DNA of 64,000 nt from NCBI RefSeq assembly GCF_011046895.1, contig NZ_CP049250.1:496001-560000 (forward strand). Reading direction: 5' to 3'. Shown here one piece after another: positions 62,117-64,000 of the stretch. The stretch is from Rhizobium rhizoryzae. GTDB lineage: Bacteria > Pseudomonadota > Alphaproteobacteria > Rhizobiales > Rhizobiaceae. The position numbers and the translations under genes are program-made. A model generated the notes under the pieces. It saw only the letters and a program-made list of their open reading frames with translations. It did no database searches and had not been told where the DNA came from. The stretch's first letter is position 1. Each line of letters begins with the position of its first letter.

Positions 62117-63373
62117 ATGGTGTGGATCGTGATCGTCCAAATTCCTAGTTCGAAGCGGCTCGCCGTCACCCTGTTCATCGGCCTTCTCCTGGGTTCCTGC
62201 GCAGGCCGCCCGGAAGGCGTTCTCGTGCCGGTGAAAGAAACTTCCGCGAACGCATCGAAAGTGGATGTCCTGGTGGCAACGACCCGCAAGGCATCACCAG
62301 CACCCGGCGTTCTTTTTTCCGGCGAACGGGGAAGAGAACCGCAATTGACGGAAATCGAGATTTCCATTCCGCCGGATTCGAAGCGCAGCATAGGTCAGGT
62401 TCAATGGCCGACACGCCTGCCCGCCGATCCATCGAAGGATTTCGCAACACTTTCCGTCAATGAACTGACGCCCGACAAGGCACGAGGCTGGGTGCGGGAG
62501 CACTTGCCGAAAAGCCGTCGCGTGCTGATCTTCGTCCACGGCTTCAACAATCGATACGAAGATGCGGTCTATCGCTTTGCGCAGATTGTGCATGACAGTC
62601 GCGCAGATGTCGCGCCCATCCTGTTCACTTGGCCATCACGCGGCAGCATTTTTGCCTATAACTACGACAAGGAAAGCACGAACTTCTCGCGCGATGCGCT
62701 CGAATCCATGTTGCGCCGGGTATCGGAAGATCCCAAGGTTGGAGAAGTCACCATTATGGCTCATTCGATGGGCTCCTGGTTGACCGTGGAAGCGCTTCGG
62801 CAGATGGCCATTCGAGACGGGCGCGTCAATTCGAAAATCCAGAACGTGATCCTCGCCTCCCCTGACCTCGATGTGGATGTATTTGGCAGGCAGATGGATG
62901 AAATCGGGCCAAAGCGACCGAAGTTTACGCTATTCGTCTCTCAGGACGACCGAGCCCTTGCGCTGTCGAAGCGGATCTCCGGCAATGTCGATCGTCTCGG
63001 CCAGATCGATCCTCGTCAGGAGCCCTATCGCTCCCGGTTGGAGGAGGCCGGTATCACCGTTCTTGATCTGACGGCGCTGCAGGTCGGCGACAGGCTCAAT
63101 CATGGGAAATTTGCCGAAAGCCCGGAAGTGGTCAAACTGCTTGGTAACCGCCTGATCGCAGGCCAGACGGTGACCGATTCGAAGGTAGGCCTTGGCGAAG
63201 GGCTTGGCGCCATCGCCATCGGAACGGCTCAAACAGTCGGAAACGCAGCCAGTGTTGCCGTCAGCACCCCGATCGCCATTTTCGATCCGAACACCCGGAG
63301 AAGCTATGGGGATCAGGTCGGAAGGCTGGGCGAATCTTTGGGCGGCACCGTTCAATCAGCTGTCGGCCAATAG
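62117..63373 (+). CDS. DUF900 alpha/beta-hydrolase lipoprotein
   Basis: The 418-residue protein has a lipoprotein signal with lipobox LLLGSC and then a DUF900 esterase/lipase-like fold. It shows RRVLIFVHGFNNRYEDAVYR, LFTWPSRGS, the nucleophile elbow TIMAHSMGSW and a late aspartate-containing segment. Members are predicted serine hydrolases of the cell envelope with unknown substrate. The start lacks a good ribosome site, so the true N-terminus may differ slightly. pgi follows on the same strand after 84 bases. Confidence 0.85.
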   Translation: MVWIVIVQIPSSKRLAVTLFIGLLLGSCAGRPEGVLVPVKETSANASKVDVLVATTRKASPAPGVLFSGERGREPQLTEIEISIPPDSKRSIGQVQWPTRLPADPSKDFATLSVNELTPDKARGWVREHLPKSRRVLIFVHGFNNRYEDAVYRFAQIVHDSRADVAPILFTWPSRGSIFAYNYDKESTNFSRDALESMLRRVSEDPKVGEVTIMAHSMGSWLTVEALRQMAIRDGRVNSKIQNVILASPDLDVDVFGRQMDEIGPKRPKFTLFVSQDDRALALSKRISGNVDRLGQIDPRQEPYRSRLEEAGITVLDLTALQVGDRLNHGKFAESPEVVKLLGNRLIAGQTVTDSKVGLGEGLGAIAIGTAQTVGNAASVAVSTPIAIFDPNTRRSYGDQVGRLGESLGGTVQSAVGQ

Positions 63374-63457
63374 AACTAAATCGATTGAAAGCGACTTGAT
63401 TTGCGCCGCAAAGCGAATAGGTTCCCACTCATCTCCAGACGAGCATGAGGAAGTACC

Positions 63458-64000
63458 ATGCAAGTGATTGTCGATGCGCTGAAAGCGACCGTAACCCGCA
63501 CGAATGCCACGGACCTGCGTGCTTCTTTCGCGGCAGATGCAGGGCGTTTCAGTTCCTTCAGCGCCCGCTTTGATGATCTGCTGATGGATTTTTCAAAATG
63601 CGCGGTGAATGACGAGATCATGGCGCTGCTTGAAAAGCTTTTCACAGAGGGCGCGGTTGCCGAAAAGCGGGAAGAGATGTTTGCCGGAAAGGCCATCAAT
63701 TTCACCGAGAACCGCGCCGTACTCCATACTGCGCTTCGCAATCGCTCCAACACGCCGGTGCTTGTGGACGGCAAGGATGTGATGCCGGACGTGAATGCGG
63801 TTCTGGATGCCATGGGCAAGTTCGCCGATGGCATCCGCTCCGGCGCCCTGAAGGGCGCGACCGGCAAGAAGATCACGGATGTCGTGAACATCGGCATTGG
63901 CGGCTCGGATCTCGGACCGGTGATGGCGACGCTTGCGCTTGCCCCGTTCCACGATGGGCCTCGCGCACATTTCGTTTCAAACGTGGATGGCGCGCATATT
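63458..64000 (+). CDS. pgi: Glucose-6-phosphate isomerase, 3' truncated
   Basis: The first 181 codons are present. They show the family pattern [38 protein letters not shown] and [14 protein letters not shown], then [11 protein letters not shown] where the window ends. The enzyme interconverts glucose-6-phosphate and fructose-6-phosphate. The ATG at 63458 has GAGGAAG upstream. Confidence 0.95.
   Translation, partial: MQVIVDALKATVTRTNATDLRASFAADAGRFSSFSARFDDLLMDFSKCAVNDEIMALLEKLFTEGAVAEKREEMFAGKAINFTENRAVLHTALRNRSNTPVLVDGKDVMPDVNAVLDAMGKFADGIRSGALKGATGKKITDVVNIGIGGSDLGPVMATLALAPFHDGPRAHFVSNVDGAHI

Overview
The window is a gene-dense alphaproteobacterial chromosome segment, almost certainly from the Rhizobiaceae (Agrobacterium/Rhizobium type). 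The assignment rests on a 1299-residue PodJ-like polar scaffold with Sel1 repeats, a GcrA cell-cycle regulator preceded by a cluster of GANTC (CcrM) sites, a SAM-II riboswitch in front of metZ, a double-domain dCTP deaminase, a PstA with a long periplasmic insert, and a rhizobial PHO box in front of pstS. I saw no prophage, insertion sequence, CRISPR array or broken gene. The window starts inside a hybrid histidine kinase gene and ends inside pgi.

Layout. 1-4.7 kb: hybrid kinase, OpgC-like acyltransferase, HWE-type kinase, small secreted protein. 4.7-10.2 kb: a minus-strand beta-oxidation operon (acyl-CoA dehydrogenase, thiolase, FadB-like fusion) with a palindromic operator upstream that recurs in front of the fatty acyl-CoA ligase gene at 60.2 kb. 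10.2-16.6 kb: podJ, behind a CtrA box and GANTC sites, then a TauE exporter pair behind a structured leader. 16.6-18.8 kb: an ECF sigma/anti-sigma pair divergent from a DUF4394 gene. 18.8-24.6 kb: the ligase-associated repair pair (PdeM and Lhr-like helicase), two tandem YitT proteins, a TPR-methyltransferase. 24.7-30.5 kb: mixed housekeeping (pyrD) and small or regulatory genes, including a candidate 33-codon gene. 30.5-35.7 kb: a membrane glycosyltransferase, tRNA-Gly, dcd, SAM-II-controlled metZ, apaG. 35.8-40.2 kb: hslO, argF, argD and gcrA. 40.2-49.1 kb: the complete phosphate regulon core phoR-pstSCAB-phoU-phoB with a divergent polyphosphate kinase 2. 50.5 kb: tRNA-Thr.

The most unusual part is 50.8-59.7 kb, six same-strand genes built around cyclic nucleotides: a metallo-beta-lactamase-fold hydrolase, a membrane adenylate cyclase with a histidine-rich haem-type anchor and a 2Fe-2S domain, a DUF3095 cyclase-like protein, a soluble cyclase lacking the base-recognition lysine, a 906-residue ABC-exporter-like protein whose Walker A, Walker B, signature and switch motifs are all degenerate, and a stand-alone cyclic-nucleotide-binding-domain protein. 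Synthesis, sensing, possible hydrolysis and a membrane effector appear to sit together. I know of no described function for the set as a whole.

The window ends with a PRC-barrel protein, the acyl-CoA ligase, a DUF900 lipoprotein hydrolase and the start of pgi.
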